Shown here: piece after piece, positions 11,594-23,508 of the stretch
Position numbering within the stretch: the first letter of the stretch is position 1
Layout of the letters: every line of letters starts with the position of its first letter
Assembly (NCBI GenBank): GCA_949152475.1
Contig: OX424560.1
Span: 41,990,719 to 42,054,718, forward strand
Length of the DNA: 64,000 nucleotides
Direction: 5' to 3'
Source of the DNA: Terebella lapidaria
Taxonomy: Eukaryota > Annelida > Polychaeta > Terebellida > Terebellidae
Position numbers and translations under genes: made by a program
Notes under the pieces: generated by a model
Told to the model about the DNA's origin: nothing
The model's database searches: none
The model's input: the letters and a program-made list of their open reading frames with translations, nothing else

Positions 11594-13863
11594 AAAACAG
11601 ACAAAAACATAAGGTGACAGGAATCGCTCGATTTTTTTTTCCAAAATGGCCGCTGGCCATTTTGGCCAAAAAAAAACAAGGGCCACTGGCCTCAAAGGAA
11701 GAGCTTCGAAAATGTTTGCACAGAACTATTTAGAAACCCTTGAATATTGTATTTGATTTGGTACATATATGTTGTGGCCATATTGTAACTCTACTGGGCA
11801 GAATCTATACCTTGTTGGGCCAATAAATTTGTCATGTAACTATTTTCTTGTCATGTAACTATTTTTATTGTGGTCAATAATAGACTTAACTAGTAAAACT
11901 AATGATAACCTATTCGGATAGTTATGACTGGATAGAACTTTTTAGGGCCCGAGTGAGTCGGAAATTTCCGAACCGGGTACCTGTGTCGTCTGACCCGACC
12001 CGTCCAAATATATAGCAAAATTTGAATGATACTCACTGAAGCAATTTGTAACACGTAAACGCCAGACATTGATCTTTGACACATATTATTTGTTTCGTCA
12101 GTAATTACTGGTATTTTCAAGTTTGAGAAAGATCACAATGTCATGACCTCATAAAACTATCGTTTTTTTTCCTGATGATTTCCTTGTCATTCTTGTGATT
12201 TTACTAGTGTTTATCACAAATATTCAAAACTATATCTTTATTTGTTCTCAAATACGAGTAACAAAATTCCGATCCAGGTAATTGTATGACCCGCCCCGAA
12301 TTTAGGTACCTGTCGACTCGTCTGGGCCCCAGAACCTTTACATTGTTGAACCCAATAATAAATGTTTCTTGTAATAATTATTTTTATTGTGGCCAATAAG
12401 ACTTAATCAATAAAACTAATGTTACTTATTCCATTACAGCCATGAAATCTCTACATGTCAGAAGCTTTACCTTGTTGAACACGTTTAAAAATCACCCGAC
12501 TATTTTTGGGACCAATGTGTAAGATTTTCAAGGTTCTGATTATGTTTTTCTGATTTAGGAGGCACAATGTTTTTTGAGCTTTTTAGTCTTAGATTTAAAT
12601 TTCTTTATGGATTTTTTTTCAGTGTTTTGATTTGTACTGCAGAGACATTTCAGTAACTTGTCTGCATTTCCAATAATTCATGACATGCATGAAAGCTTTT
12701 TTCATCAATGCGATCATGTTTCTCCTTGCCCAAATGTTGGTTTGAAGATCAGCGCACATGTTGTGTCAGTGTGCAGTGTGTAGTGTCAGCTGCCAAATAC
12801 TGAAGTAGCCCAGGCACACCCCCCACCCCGAATCGCCGCTCGTGTGACTGCTATCAAAATCAGCACTGACAATTCTCGTCGGCAATATGAAACTATCATA
12901 AACATGATAAAAGTGCTAGATCTAGTATCCATTTGTTTCTGCTTATTTTAGGAGGAAACTAAGTTTTTTCCCGTGTAAAAGCTCCGCAAATCTGCCAAGT
13001 TTTGTTTGTTTGTTTCCGACTGTTCCTTTTAGTCAAATCTCGTTGAAATCTCGCTTCACTTCAATGGCATTTTTAATTAAATTCCCAGTGAAGTATTACC
13101 AGTGAAGTAGGAAAGAGTCATAGAAAAGACCATTTATTTGGGTCGTAACAAGTATTTCCACAAATACCGCACTCAGTTGGACGATCTCTTGGCGGCTGGC
13201 ATTTTGACCTTGACCCTGCAGCAATTTTTTGGGGCAGTACGCTAATTGGCGGGACTCGCTCACGTGATCATTTGCATATCATTATATCCACGTGTATTTC
13301 ATAAACATGTGGGTGTGTCCGCCAAGACAGCTTCCCGATTGGACAATTCAGTGACTCTCTGGCTGGCGGGCCGACTGCCGTGACTGCTTATCGGGGCCAC
13401 ACGAGAATTGAATTTGCCCACTGGAATATGGAATACCACCACTAACACATAATTATTATGTTGCCGTATCAACTTGTTTTTCATTGTTGCAATACCATAC
13501 TGTATCTATATATTGTGCGGAATGTATATCCAAAACTTTGAGTGCATATGATTGCAAGAAAGCACTGTTCCAGTGGAGATCAAAACGGGAGTGGTGATGG
13601 GTATGAAACGGTGACATACAAAAAAAAAAAACGGTCGGAACACACGTCTCCTGGGATTATTATCGCTAATAACTTATTACATTAACCATGATTAGGTACA
13701 CGGGCGTCATTTTCCTCCCAACGGGCCCCGGGCCCTCCCAATTAGCCACAGTTGAATAGCCTGTTGTGGTTCCAAGTGGCACTTTCAAGAATGTAAACAA
13801 AAGAAAAAATTCAAAAATCCAAAAAAAACCAACATCATAGAGGAAGAGCCCTGCTCTTCCTAA

Positions 13864-13895
<32 letters not shown>

Positions 13896-13944
13896 AAACA
13901 GACCAAAACATAAGGCCTCCCGATTTTCAATCGGGATGCCTAAT
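10302..13944 (+). mobile_element. Helentron-like element H4, copy I (with nested debris)
   Basis: Starts CTAGACATAAAAGCC with the palindrome AAAGCCTATAGGCTTT, then GGCATCCC. Ends at 13,944 with a hairpin (CCCGATT-TTC-AATCGGG) flanked by GGC and ATGCC, then TAATAA. Inside are three copies of a 73-bp tandem unit (11,017-11,230), a GATCCGGAAACCAAACGGCG module with a purine-rich A run (11,530-11,600), a MITE (11,944-12,330), H1-type core-repeat fragments (11,760-11,900 and 12,340-12,490) and about 1.2 kb of unrecognised DNA (12,490-13,690). The ends fit one element that later took in others; the interior may include more than one insertion. Confidence 0.6.
11944..12330 (-). mobile_element. MITE-like element, GCCCGGACGAGTC family, copy 2
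   Basis: Inverted relative to copy 1. Left end GGGCCCGAGTGAGTC, right end GACTCGTCTGGGCCCC. It splits an H1-type core unit; the flanks AGAACTTTTTA (left) and AGAACCTTTAC (right) look like an imperfect target duplication of about 9-11 bp. Confidence 0.7.
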
Positions 13945-13945
13945 A

Positions 13946-14067
13946 AAAGAGGACCCAGAACTGTGCCTTGGGGTACTCCTGAGATCACAGCCTCTGATTC
14001 TGATGACGAGCCGTCAACAATGACCCTCTGGGACCGGTTCGACAAGAAGGATGTAATCCAGGCAGAC
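13946..14067 (-). pseudogene. LINE reverse transcriptase, middle piece (piece 3 of 4)
   Basis: Minus strand encodes SAWITSFLSNRSQRVIVDG and then VISGVPQGTVLGPL, the classical reverse-transcriptase block before the FADD motif. It is bounded by the 3' end of H4 at 13,944 and the truncated 5' end of H1 at 14,068. The next residues (FLLYMYINDITDG) are found at 10,301, so the two pieces were once continuous. Confidence 0.85.
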
Positions 14068-15667
14068 TGGGTGTATCCCCCGTAGCCCTATCATCTCTGT
14101 TGCCCCAAATATATCACTGTCAAGTGTGAAAAACTAGAGCAAGGGCTAAAAAAGATTACCAGAGAAATGTTACATCTCAAGTCACAACTGTTTTCTTTTC
14201 CCCACCAAAATTGCTGCACTGATTTTCGGAGGTTATTGAAGGTCGAATTCAAAATCACCACTGAAATCTCTTTATATGAACTTCCATTCAACATGTTTGA
14301 TAAAATAACGAAAATACAGATAGATCAATCTTTTCACCTATTTATATTTCAACTCAGAATATTTTACAAACTTGGTTCCAAGATGAAATTCAAAGTAAAA
14401 TTTGACCAAAAATGCATTTCAAGATGACGAAATTGGAGCCAGATTGAACTTCTCACCATAAGTTATATTTCGACTCATAATACATGTATGTGCCAAACAT
14501 GGTTTCAAGTTGAAATTCAAAGTAAAAGTTAATCGAAACTGCATTTCAAGATGACAAAATTGGAGCCAGATCAAACTTTTCGTCATGAGTTATATTTTAA
14601 CTCATAATACTTGCCCAACTTGATTTCAAGTTGGAATTCAAACTAAAAGTTGGCACCATAAGTTATATTTCGACTCATAATACATGTATGTGCCAAACAT
14701 GGTTTCAAGTTGAAATTCAAAGTAAAAGTTAATCGAAACTGCATTTCAAGATGACGAAATTGGAGCCAGATCAAACTTTTCGCCATGAGTTATATTTCAA
14801 CTCATAATATGTGCCAAACTTGGTATTAAGTTGAAATTCAATGTAAAAGTTGACCAAAACTGCATTTCAAGATGACAAAATTGGAGCCATATAGAACTTT
14901 TCATCATAAGTTATATTTTAACTCATAATATGTGCCAAATTTGGTTTCAAGTTGAAATTCAAGCTGAAAGTTTACCAAAACTGCATTTCAAGATGAAGAA
15001 ATTGGAGCCAGATCGAACTTTTCACCATAAGTTATATTTTAACTCATAATATGTGCCAAACATGCTTTCAAGTTGAAATTCAAAGTAGAAGTTGACCAAA
15101 ACTGCATCTCAAGATGACGAAATTGGAGCCAGATCGAATTTTTCACCATAAGTTATATTTTAACTCATAATTTGTGCCAAACATGGTCTCAAGTTGAAAT
15201 TCAAAGTAAAAGTTGATCAATGTTTTCATAAAAAGCTATTGTGATCAATAATAGACTTAACTAGCAAAAAAATAATGTTAACTTATTTGGTCACAGCCAT
15301 AAAATCTCTACTGGACAAAGCCTTCACCTTGTTGAGCCCAATAATAAATATTTCTTGTCTTAACTATTTTCATTGTGGTCAATAATAGACTTAACATGTA
15401 AAAATAAAGTTAATTCATTCGGTTACACCCAGAAATTTCTACCGGACAAAATCTTAACCTTGTTGAGCTCAATAATAATTGTTTCTCATCTTAACTATTT
15501 TTATTGAGGTCAATAATAGACTTAACTAGCAAAAGAAATGTTAACTTATTTGATTACAGACATAAAATGTCTACTGGACAGAATCTTTACCTTGTTGAGC
15601 CCAATAATAAATATTTCTTGTCTTAACTATTTTTATTGTGGTCAATAATAGACTAAACTAGTAAAAA

Positions 15668-18067
15668 CTAGACGTCAAGGCCTAAAGATGCCTTGGAGGC
15701 ATTTCGGTGTGATGAATAATTTATAATACTAGATATCGACGAAAATGAAAAATGTCGACAAATTTCGGGTCAAGGTCAAAGTTCATCCATAATACCCGCT
15801 AGACATGTTTGTCTAGGGCGACATGTCCGAAAATACCATCCGTTTCGCTCTACGACGAACCGTTTCCGAGATATCGACGAAAACAAAAACTGCCGACTCG
15901 GCAAAAAAATTTCGGGTCAAGGTCAAAGTTCATCCATAATACCCCTTAGACATGTTTGTCTAGGGCGACGAGTCCGAAAGTAACGTCCGTTTCGCTCTAC
16001 GACGCACCGTTTCCGAGATATCGACGAAAACGAAAAATGCCGACTCGGCAAAAAAATTTCGGGTCAAGGTCAAAGTTCATCAATAATTCCCCTTAGACAT
16101 GTTTGTCTAGTGCGACGAGTCCGAAAATAACGTCCGTTTCGCTCTACGACGCACCGTTTCCGAGATATCGACGAAAACGAAAAATGCCGACTCGGCAAAA
16201 AAACTTCGGGTCAAGGTCAAAGTTCATCCATAATACCCCTTAGACATGTTTATCTAGTGCGACGAGTCCGAAAATAACGTCCGTTTCGCTCTACGACGCA
16301 CGGTTTCCGAGATAACGACGAAAACGAAAAATGCCGACTCGGCAAAAAAATTTCGGGTCAAGGTCAAAGTTCATCAATAATACCCCTTAGACATGTTTGT
16401 CTAGTGCGACGAGTCCGAAAATAACGTCCGTTTCGCTCTACGACGCACCGTTTCCGAGATATCGACGAAAAAGAAAAATGCCGACTCGGCAAAAAAATTT
16501 CGGGTCAAGGTCAAAGTTCATCCATAATACCCCTTAGACATGTTTGTCTAGTGCGACGAGTCCGAAAATAACGTCCGTTTCGCTCTACGACGCACCGTTT
16601 CCGAGATAACGACGAAAACGAAAAATGCCGACTCGGCAAAAAATTTTCGGGTCAAGGTCAAAGTTCATCCATAATACCCCTTAGACATGTTTGTCTAGTG
16701 CGACGAGTCCGAAAATAACGTCCGTTTCGCTCTACGACGCACCGTTTCCGAGATATCGACGAAAAAGAAAAATGCCGACTCGGCAAAAAAATTTCGGGTC
16801 AAGGTCAAAGTTCATCAATAATTCCCCGTAGACATGTTTGTCTAGTGCGACGAGTCCGAAAATAACGTCCGTTTCGCTCTACGACGCACCGTTTCCGAGA
16901 TATCGAAGAAAACGAAAAATGCCGACTCGGCAAAAAAATTTCGGGTCAAGGTCAAAGTTCATCAATAATTCCCCGTAGACATGTTTGTCTAGTGCGACAA
17001 GTCCGAAAATAACGTCCGTTTCGCTCTACGACGCACCGTTTCCGAGATATCGACAAAAACGAAAAATGCCGACTCGGCAAAAAAATTTCGGGTCAAGGTC
17101 AAAGTTCATCCATAATACCCCTTAGACATGTTTGTCTAGTGTGACGAGTCCGAAAATAACGTCCGTTTCGCTCTACGACGCACCGTTTCCGAGATATCGA
17201 CGAAAACGAAAAATGCCGACTCGGCAAAAAAATTTCGGGTCAAGGTCAAAGTTCATCCATAATACCCCTTAGACATGTTTGTCTAGTGCGACGAGTCCGA
17301 AAATAACGTCCGTTTCGCTCTACGACGCACCGTTTCCGAGATATGCAGGATGAATCAAGGATGACTCAGCAAAAAATTATTTCGACCTCTAGGTCAAAGG
17401 TCGTTTGAGGTATCGATCCCAAAATCAATAGGGTTCTTCCCTGGTGATATATAAACCTCCGTGCAAAATTCTGCAACTATTGCCTGAATATTTTTTGAGT
17501 TATCGTCCGGAAACCAAGTTCCTCGATTTCATCCTCACGGACCTCGAAGCCGGATCAAAAAAAAAAGTACACCCTAGAGATGTTTGTCTAGGGCGACGAG
17601 TCCGAAAATAACGTCCGTTTCGCTCTACGACGCACGGTTTCCGAGATATGCAGGAAGCCTCAAGGATGAATCAGCAAAAGATTATTTTGACCTCTAGGTC
17701 AAAGGTCGTTTGACGGATCGATCCCAAAATCAATAGGGTTCTTCCCTGGTGGCATATGAACCTCCATGCAGAGTTCTGCAACTATTGCATAAATATTTTT
17801 CCAGTTATCGTCCGGAAACCAAGTCTTAAAATTAGCCTTGATTTCATCCTCACGGACCTCACGGACCTCCGATCCGGCTCAAAAAGAATAGGGTTCTTCC
17901 TCATATCATTTCTGACTTGCGGTGAAAATTTGACAAGGATCCGTCAAGGCAATCTAAAGTTATCGTCCGGAAACCAAAAGTGGCGGAAGAAGAAAAAAAA
18001 GAAAAAAAAAAAAAAAAAAAAAAATTCTGCTAAAACCATAAAGGCATTTCTGCCGAAATGCCTTAAT
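15668..18067 (+). mobile_element. Helentron-like element H3, copy 2, 148-bp tandem core
   Basis: Starts CTAGACGTCAAGGCC and ends with GGCATTTCTGCCGAAATGCC and TTAATAA. The core (15,740-17,340) is about eleven units of 148 bp, very alike, each with GGGTCAAGGTCAAAGTTCAT, GTTTGTCTAGTGCGACGAG and CGTCCGTTTCGCTCTACGAC. The host sequence resumes without target duplication: AGTAAAA before and TAATGTTAAC after restore an H1 core unit. Confidence 0.9.
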
Positions 18068-18449
18068 AATGTTAACTTATTCAGTACACCCATGAAATCT
18101 GTACTGGACATACTTTCACCTTGTTGAGCTTAAAAATAAATATTTCTCATCTTAACTATTTTCATTGTGGTCAAAAATAGACTTAACATGTAAAAATAAA
18201 GTTAACTCATTCGGTTACACCCAGAAATTTCTACCGGACAAAATCTTAACCTTGTTGAGCTCAATAATAATTGTTTCTCATCTTAACTATTTTTATTGAG
18301 GTCAATAATAGACTTAACTAGCAAAAGAAATGTTAACTTATTTGGTTACAGACATAAAATGTCTACTGGACAGAATCTTTACCTTGTTGAGCCCAATAAT
18401 AAATATTTCTTGTCTTAACTATTTTTATTGTGGTCAATAATAGACTAAA

Positions 18450-19116
18450 CTAGACATAAAAGCCTATAGGCTTTGTGGCATCCCCCATTTTGTTCTTATC
18501 ATTTCAAATGGTCATACTGGACTGAGAAAAAAGGATACATAGGCCATTGTATGTGGGTAAGAGTGAGAGCTCATCAGACAGTTTCTTACCAGAACTGCTT
18601 TTTATCATCTTGACAACTTGGCCCACCAGACATTTGCCACCCCAAATGAATGGACAATTACCCAGCCAATATTATTCAGCGTACTAGTATATTTAATCAG
18701 AATGTTCGTGATATTTTTCAGGTGCTCCTGTCAAATATAAAATGATACGTGACTGAAAGAATGCTGTGTCATCTTGCCCAATTTTGTGATTTCAAAACTT
18801 GTACAATACAGCGGAATTTTCGCATTCATATTATAACCAAAGCCAAACATTTGCCAGCTAACTAAAACAATGATGATTTGGTCATTGCATGTGAAATAGA
18901 GTTGAATAACAAAACATTCAAACAATACATGTTTGTACAATATAAATGCAGACAGGGCAAATCATTCCCCAAGCATGTTGTGTCATGTGTGTTGGCTTAT
19001 TAACCAACTATTGTATTCTGTGGGGTGGAGCTTCATTCTTTTTTTTTCCTCTGGAAATTGCCTGAATCAAATTATGACATTGACAGGAATCGCCCGATTT
19101 TTTTTCCAAAATTACC
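18450..19116 (+). mobile_element. Helentron-like element H4, copy II, 3' truncated
   Basis: Same start as H4 copy I (CTAGACATAAAAGCC) and closely alike for about 600 bp, then broken off after CCCGATTTTTTTTCC and joined to H2 3'-end sequence at 19,117. Confidence 0.8.
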
Positions 19117-19213
19117 AAAGGTCCGGTAACCTAAAAATGTTAACGCCGGACGGACGGACGGCGGACGCAACGCCATGCCAATAGGTTATCGGACCAAAGG
19201 TCCGGTAACCTAA
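19117..19213 (+). mobile_element. H2 3'-end remnants, two tandem pieces
   Basis: Two GGTCCGGTAACCTAAAAA ends in a row with a short GGAC microsatellite between them. This looks like a recombination scar rather than a whole element. Confidence 0.65.
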
Positions 19214-19852
19214 AAACGATTGGTTTCGTGTGACAGCCCTTTCCAACAACACTTCCAACTATTATCGAGATTCGTCAAAAATTGCCATCTGTAGAGCGTT
19301 CACAAGCCATGTGTCTCAAACAGGCTGTTTTCAATGCAAAATGTGTCCCCAAATGACCAATTCAGTTGCCACGGCAACCAAAATCGATTGGTGTCGGGAT
19401 CTTACCATTATATATGTGCCTGCAAAAAATAATGGTGATCGGGTGAGAATTGCGGCCTGTAGCGCGTTCACAAGAAAATCTCTGCGGACGCGGACGACGA
19501 AGCCAAATCCATAGCATCCGCCGAACTTTGTTCGGGGGATACAATGATTGCTCATGATTCGAGTGAAATAAAGCAAAGGTAAATAGCGTAGCGAGCGAAG
19601 CGAGCATACCCAAATCGGTCTGGGGGGCGCCATAAGCCGCCCAAGAAAATTTTGCATTTTGATGTTTTTCCAGACCATTTCAGAGCATATTGGTGTGTTA
19701 TATTTGAATTTAATCAGTGTGTGTTTCATGCTCTGACGTATGTCAAACGGCTGTTAAAATACAAAATATATTAGACATATACTTACTACATGTGATGCAC
19801 ACTACAACTGGACAAAATTTAATGACAGACAGTGAGGACGCATATGCATACA

Positions 19853-19980
19853 CAGGGCTAGAATTTCGTGAAATTTTGCGAGAATCCTATTCTCATATAC
19901 TCCATTATATTTTGCGAGAATCAAGGGCCATTTTGCGAGAATCGTTGTGAGAATCGATTCTCGCCGAAATTCTAGCCCTG
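19853..19980. mobile_element. Small MITE, 128 bp, hAT-like ends
   Basis: Perfect 16-bp inverted ends: CAGGGCTAGAATTTCG at the left and its inverse at the right. ATACA precedes (19,848-19,852) and follows (19,981-19,985). The CAGGG start resembles hAT-type ends, though a 5-bp duplication is short for hAT. TTTTGCGAGAATC recurs inside. Confidence 0.8.
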
Positions 19981-20269
19981 ATACACGCAGACGTACATAC
20001 ATGTAGAACTGCGACCCCCACACTCTCACCTAATACGATGGATAGCCTATCCATGGCAGGCTCCCTATAATTGTGCCCTTGGAAAGTGGGGGGGGGGGGG
20101 TGGCGGGGGGAGGGTCTTAATGAATACAACAGGTATTTGAGCCGAGCAATTATTTGAGACTAGGGAGATGGGGGTGTGGAGAAGTGATCCTTTGGGTATC
20201 AATCGCTTGAGCTGCTGAGGATAGCTTTGTTGCTTGATATTCAGCCCACAGGACCTTCAGTAGCATGTA

Positions 20270-20700
20270 CACTAAGCACCAAAAGATTAGGTTCCAACAT
20301 GTAAGCGACATCAGGACTCAGGAAGTGGTCAGCTCAAAGTCCAGATCTGAACCTCACCTAAATTCTATCTCACACCTGGGTATGCTGTTGCACAGACACC
20401 TCCAGACACCCTGGCAGCACTTGAGACAAGTTTGCATGAAAACTAAGCAAGAATCACCAAGGATGCTTGTCTGGATCTCGTCAGGTGCTTGTCGTGCAGA
20501 GTCTGGGCCTGGTGAGAAGCCTGAGTACGACAGATACGTTAATGTTGGAATAAATGTGTGTAATTTTAGGGTTCATTTATTATTAACATGTGTGTTGTTC
20601 TCGGGCTTCTCACACGGCCCGGACTCTACACTACAAGTTCCTGACAAGATCCAGATGAGATTAAGAGAAAAAGGTCCTGAATAACTTTTGCCCACTTTTC
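20270..20700 (+). pseudogene. Degenerate Tc1/mariner transposase remnant
   Basis: Plus-strand reading around 20,325-20,400 gives WSAQSPDLNL, a stop, then LSHTW. This corresponds to the W-P-A-Q-S-P-D-L-N-P-I-E block near the C-terminus of Tc1-like transposases. The rest is shifted and broken, and no inverted ends were found. Only the block match supports the call. Confidence 0.6.
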
Positions 20701-21137
20701 ACGCAGACATGTTTCAAGGGCTGCCATGGTGTCTGAAGGCCTCTGTAACACCATTCGAACAAGGTGTTAGATATAATTTAGATGGAGTTCATAGGTGGAC
20801 CTTGAGCTGACTACTTCAGAGTCCAGATGTCTCCTACATTTTGAACCTAAACATTTGGTGCTTATAGTGTATGTACACGTATGTTTATGTCAGCACACAA
20901 GCCAGGTGGTGGTGTGGTGCAGAGAGAAGTATGTGTGTGTAGGGGGGAGTAGTACTAAACCTGGACCGTACACGTGTGCCACCCTGGTAACCACGTCCAT
21001 CAAACATCCTAATGAAAGTCTCTTACCATACTTTCACTACACATCATTGTGTATTGGATTTATTTATTTTTCTTCAACTGGCTGCTGAAAAAAATGTATG
21101 CTCACGTGCGCATCTGCGCAAATGGTAGTTACGCCAC
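20701..21137. other. Non-coding stretch, nothing recognised
   Basis: No feature recognised. The stretches 19,547-19,847 and 19,986-20,269 are the same, apart from a G run near 20,087-20,107. Confidence 0.4.
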
Positions 21138-21602
21138 TGCCAGGCTTTGGTACAGCCTCTCACGCCATAGTAGCCGATCTTGTTGGCGAGGCGGATGTGG
21201 GGAACCTTGTCAAAGGCCTTACTGAAGTCCAAGATGGCCATGTCGATCTAGCGCCTCTGTGATATCATGGGTCGTGATTAGGAGTTGGGACTCACAAGAC
21301 CTCTCGGACCTGAAGCTGTGCTGGCAATCCACCAGGATGTTGTGGCGATCTAGGTGTTCGAGGATCTGACTCAACAGGATATGTTCCAGTATTTTAGATG
21401 GAATAGCCGTGAGGGATACTGGCCTGTAGTTAACTGCTTGGCGGCAGTCGCCCTTCTTGAAGATGGGAGTCACATTTGCCGTCCTCCAGTCAGAGGGTGT
21501 GGTGCCTGTGTCCAAGGACTGCTGGAAGATACTGGCAAGTAGTGGGCTCAGGGGGGTGGCCATTTCCTTCAAGAAGCGGGCAGGGAGCAGATCCGGTCCA
21601 GA
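21138..21602 (-). pseudogene. LINE reverse transcriptase, N-terminal palm piece (piece 2 of 4)
   Basis: Minus strand reads DSGPDLLPARFLKEMATPLS, WRTANVTPIFKKGD, VNYRPVSLTAIPSKILEHIL and QHSFRSERSCESQLLITTHD. After a frameshift near 21,245 it continues DMAILDFSKAFDKVPHIRL, NKIGYYGVRG and KAW. These are reverse-transcriptase blocks 1 to 3 of a Jockey/CR1/L2-type LINE. The end at KAW overlaps by about two codons with piece 3 (SAW), so that junction is not exact. Confidence 0.85.
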
Positions 21603-21958
21603 ATCTGCAGCGTAACAGAGTTACGCGTAAGGCCATGCATAAAATTCCCTACGAGATTCCCGCTATAACCGGCTATAACGGTTGTTGTTTTTTCCTCCAA
21701 AGTTTGCATTATATGCTGAAATAAACTTGATTTCCACTTACTGTGTGTTGTTGTCCTTCTATAAACGCAATTAGGTGTCTGACATATGGCGACATTATCA
21801 AATAATCTATCATAATCCACCCGCTACATCTCGCGGTCTTTTTTGTGTTTACAATTGAATGGCGCCTCCCCCCGCTTTCAGCTGACTGTCAAACGCTCAG
21901 CCAATCAGGTGAGGGCAAGGTATATTGGTGAATGCAAACTAGAACAAGATTTAAAAAA

Positions 21959-23196
21959 TTAGCCCAAAGGCTAAGATAGGTTACCGGACAATTTTGGTTT
22001 GGCCATGGCAGCATTGGCAGGTAACAGACCTTGAGATTTACCAATCAAGGTTCGCAGTGTAAACATATGACCTTGGGATTTACCAATCCAGGTCACCCGT
22101 ATGAACTTCGATGTAACCATTACATGTATGTGTGCAGCATTTGATATTCTATATGTTGGGTGGAATCGTTTAGGCCGCTCAGGTCAATTTACACATTCCA
22201 AGTCAGACATTTGGCACTCAAGGTCATCTGACGTCAAGTTCAAGGTCATCATTAGTAGTGCCATATATGTCTTCCTATATTTATAATGCAAACATGAGCT
22301 CTATCTGCAAGCGTTTCATCTACAGAGGCAAATCTGGGCATTTTTTGACCCCAAAATGGCTGTTTTGACCTTTCAAGGTCATCCAAGGTCAAATTCAAGG
22401 TCACCACACAAGTCGCCATATATGACTTCCCATTTGAAAGTGCCAATTTCTAAGCTCTATCTTCAAGCGTTCTATGAGTACAGTCCTGACAGCTCCCATT
22501 ATGAAGGAAAAAAGTGCCGAAAATTTTCAAAGTCCAAAAGTTTTTTCAAAGGGTGAAATTTTTTTTGCCCTAGAAATGGCCCAAAATGGATAGTAATGCG
22601 ATTTGGGGTGAAAAAAATTTTTTACGCCGACCCGCCAAAAATTCCAAATGGCCGCCACACGGAAACCGGCAGATTTAGGGCAACCAAACTTATACATATC
22701 ACAGAGGTATATGAGGGGAATCTTTTGAACCAAAAACTCAAAACTGATCAGACAGTTTTTGAGAAAATGGCCGTCAAAGTCCAAAATTGAGCGTTTTTCG
22801 ACAAAAACGGCCGCCATTTTGAAAAAAATGCGAAAATAAAAAAACAAAAAAATACCTCCTTCTCAAAATATTTTTAGGCATTTTTGTGCAAAATTTCAGA
22901 AAGATTCGATCGTTAACTTTAAAGATAAAAATGTTAACGCCGGACGGACGGACGGACGGACGGACTTACGGGCCTTTCCCATGTTAAATTTCCTATCTCG
23001 ACTGGCCCCTAAAATTGCAAAACTAGCCCCTAAAATCTAACTTTTGGCCTAAACCATAGTTAGGGGCCGTTTTCAGCTTTTCCCAGGCCCCCAACTCCGT
23101 TCCGTTAGCCCGGACAGACGGACGGATGGACGGACGGACGGACGACGGACGCAACGCCATGCCAATAGGTTATCGGACCAAATGTCCGGTAACCTA
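21959..23196 (+). mobile_element. Helentron-like element H2, copy 2
   Basis: Complete H2 head (TTAGCCCAAAGGCTAA) and hairpin tail. It has one copy of the 450-bp core unit instead of two. A stretch of about 130 bp (22,970-23,102) unrelated to other copies interrupts the GGAC microsatellite. Confidence 0.85.
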
Positions 23197-23319
23197 AAAA
23201 GGCGTAAACACATTGAATATCACACACATAGACTGGACAGGAGATGTACATGTATGAGGTGACACTTGACAACGAGTAACCTTTGACATCAACAGAAGTA
23301 TTTTAATTCTTTGCCGACA

Positions 23320-23508
23320 ATGTTTTCCAAAGAAGAAATCAGTGGAATATACAAGAACCACTATGAAGAAAGATTCAAGATACAGTTAAAGCAGGAACAA
23401 CTGGACATAATCTGGCACATATGCAACAGAAAAAATGTTTTAGGAGTGCTTCCAACGGGATACGGGAAAAGTTTTGTGTACACAGTTGCACCTCTCATCA
23501 TGGACAAG
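23320..23508 (+). CDS. RecQ-type helicase, single N-terminal exon
   Basis: ATG at 23,320 opens 63 codons to a GTATGC donor at 23,509. The translation has the order expected at the start of a RecQ-like helicase core: FKIQLKQEQLDIIWHI (Q-motif region) and NVLGVLPTGYGKSFVYTVAP, with the Walker A motif PTGYGKS. RecQ-family proteins are ATP-dependent 3'-5' DNA helicases. The expected next exons (motif Ia, DEAH box) were not found in the following 1.6 kb. It may be an isolated fragment, a gene with long introns broken by repeats, or cargo of the surrounding insertion. Confidence 0.6.

Larger units (their letters stand above)
14068..19546 (+). mobile_element. Helentron-like element H1, copy IV, 5' truncated, with nested elements
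   Basis: Begins within the H1 head (GGGTGTATCCCCCGTAGCCC), lacking the CTAGAC start. Core of about eight 110-120-bp units (14,370-15,200) and 127-130-bp units (15,230-15,665 and 18,065-18,445). Ends with the H1 hairpin at 19,510-19,546. An H3 element (15,668-18,067) and an H4 element (18,450-about 19,116) are nested, with H2 3'-end remnants at 19,117-19,213. Confidence 0.7.

Noticed and set aside
15740-17340. CRISPR-like array
   Set aside because: The whole 148-bp unit is conserved, with no variable spacers; the setting is a eukaryotic Helentron-like element. The same holds for 7330-8580 and 30,001-31,799.
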